A DNA stretch of 7,088 nt from assembly GCA_937875295.1 (NCBI GenBank), contig CALLXS010000070.1, positions 1 through 7,088 of the forward strand, read 5' to 3'. Positions 7,080 through 7,088 of the stretch are shown here, piece after piece. A program made the translations under genes and the position numbers. The notes under the pieces were generated by a model, which ran no database searches, was not told the DNA's origin, and saw nothing but the letters and a program-made list of their open reading frames with translations. Every line of letters starts with the position of its first letter. The stretch's first letter is position 1. This DNA is from an uncultured bacterium (lineage in GTDB: Bacteria; Bacteroidota; Ignavibacteria; Kapaibacteriales; UBA2268).

Positions 7080-7085
7080 CACCTT
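7080..7085 (-). promoter_or_regulatory. Shine-Dalgarno site of the Cas9-like gene
   Basis: On the minus strand AAGGTG lies 9 nt before the ATG at 7070. It shows that the N-terminus is complete and that the Tyr at residue 6 is not an artefact of a wrong start. The operon promoter must lie beyond the right edge of the window. Confidence 0.6.
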
Positions 7086-7088
7086 AAT

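Overview
The window is AT-rich (by eye roughly 30% GC), densely packed and has no housekeeping genes. It looks like a phage or phage-like mobile element, although no structural or replication hallmark gene is present to prove it. Clear Shine-Dalgarno sequences (AAGGAAAGG, AAAGGA, AAAAAGGA, AAGGTG) stand 7-9 nt before most starts. That fits a host that uses canonical SD initiation. The Cas9-like protein, in contrast, resembles type II-C Cas9s common in Bacteroidota, which rarely use SD sites, so the host is left open.

Layout: on the plus strand lie two small genes. The first is an acidic 154-aa protein of unknown function (63-527). The second is a 75-aa protein (615-842) with the 'ELI..L..LP.DAEL' start common among small phage hypotheticals. 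A GC-rich hairpin separates them, and a good intrinsic terminator follows the second. Convergent to these, a three-gene minus-strand operon fills the rest: a compact Cas9 homologue (7070-4044), a SNF2-family DNA-dependent ATPase (4057-2342) and a radical SAM protein with a B12-binding-like N-terminal region (2385-907). The three genes overlap by 14 nt and about 44 nt, so they are probably co-transcribed and translationally coupled.

The main observation concerns the Cas9 homologue. It keeps the full Cas9 layout: RuvC-I, Arg-rich bridge helix, REC motifs, RuvC-II, HNH, RuvC-III and WED/PI-like C-terminus. The HNH catalytic residues are intact (E541, H542, N565), but three of the four RuvC catalytic positions are lost: Asp to Tyr6, His to Leu675 and Asp to Asn678. 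Only the RuvC-II Glu456 remains. It is therefore predicted to be a natural HNH-only nickase or a repurposed guided binder.

No cas1, cas2, csn2, CRISPR array or recognisable tracrRNA is visible; instead the gene is coupled to a SNF2 ATPase and a radical SAM enzyme. A working hypothesis (inference only) is a Cas9-derived targeting or nicking module, helped by a DNA translocase and possibly linked to a radical-SAM modification step, with guide RNA encoded elsewhere on the element or by the host.
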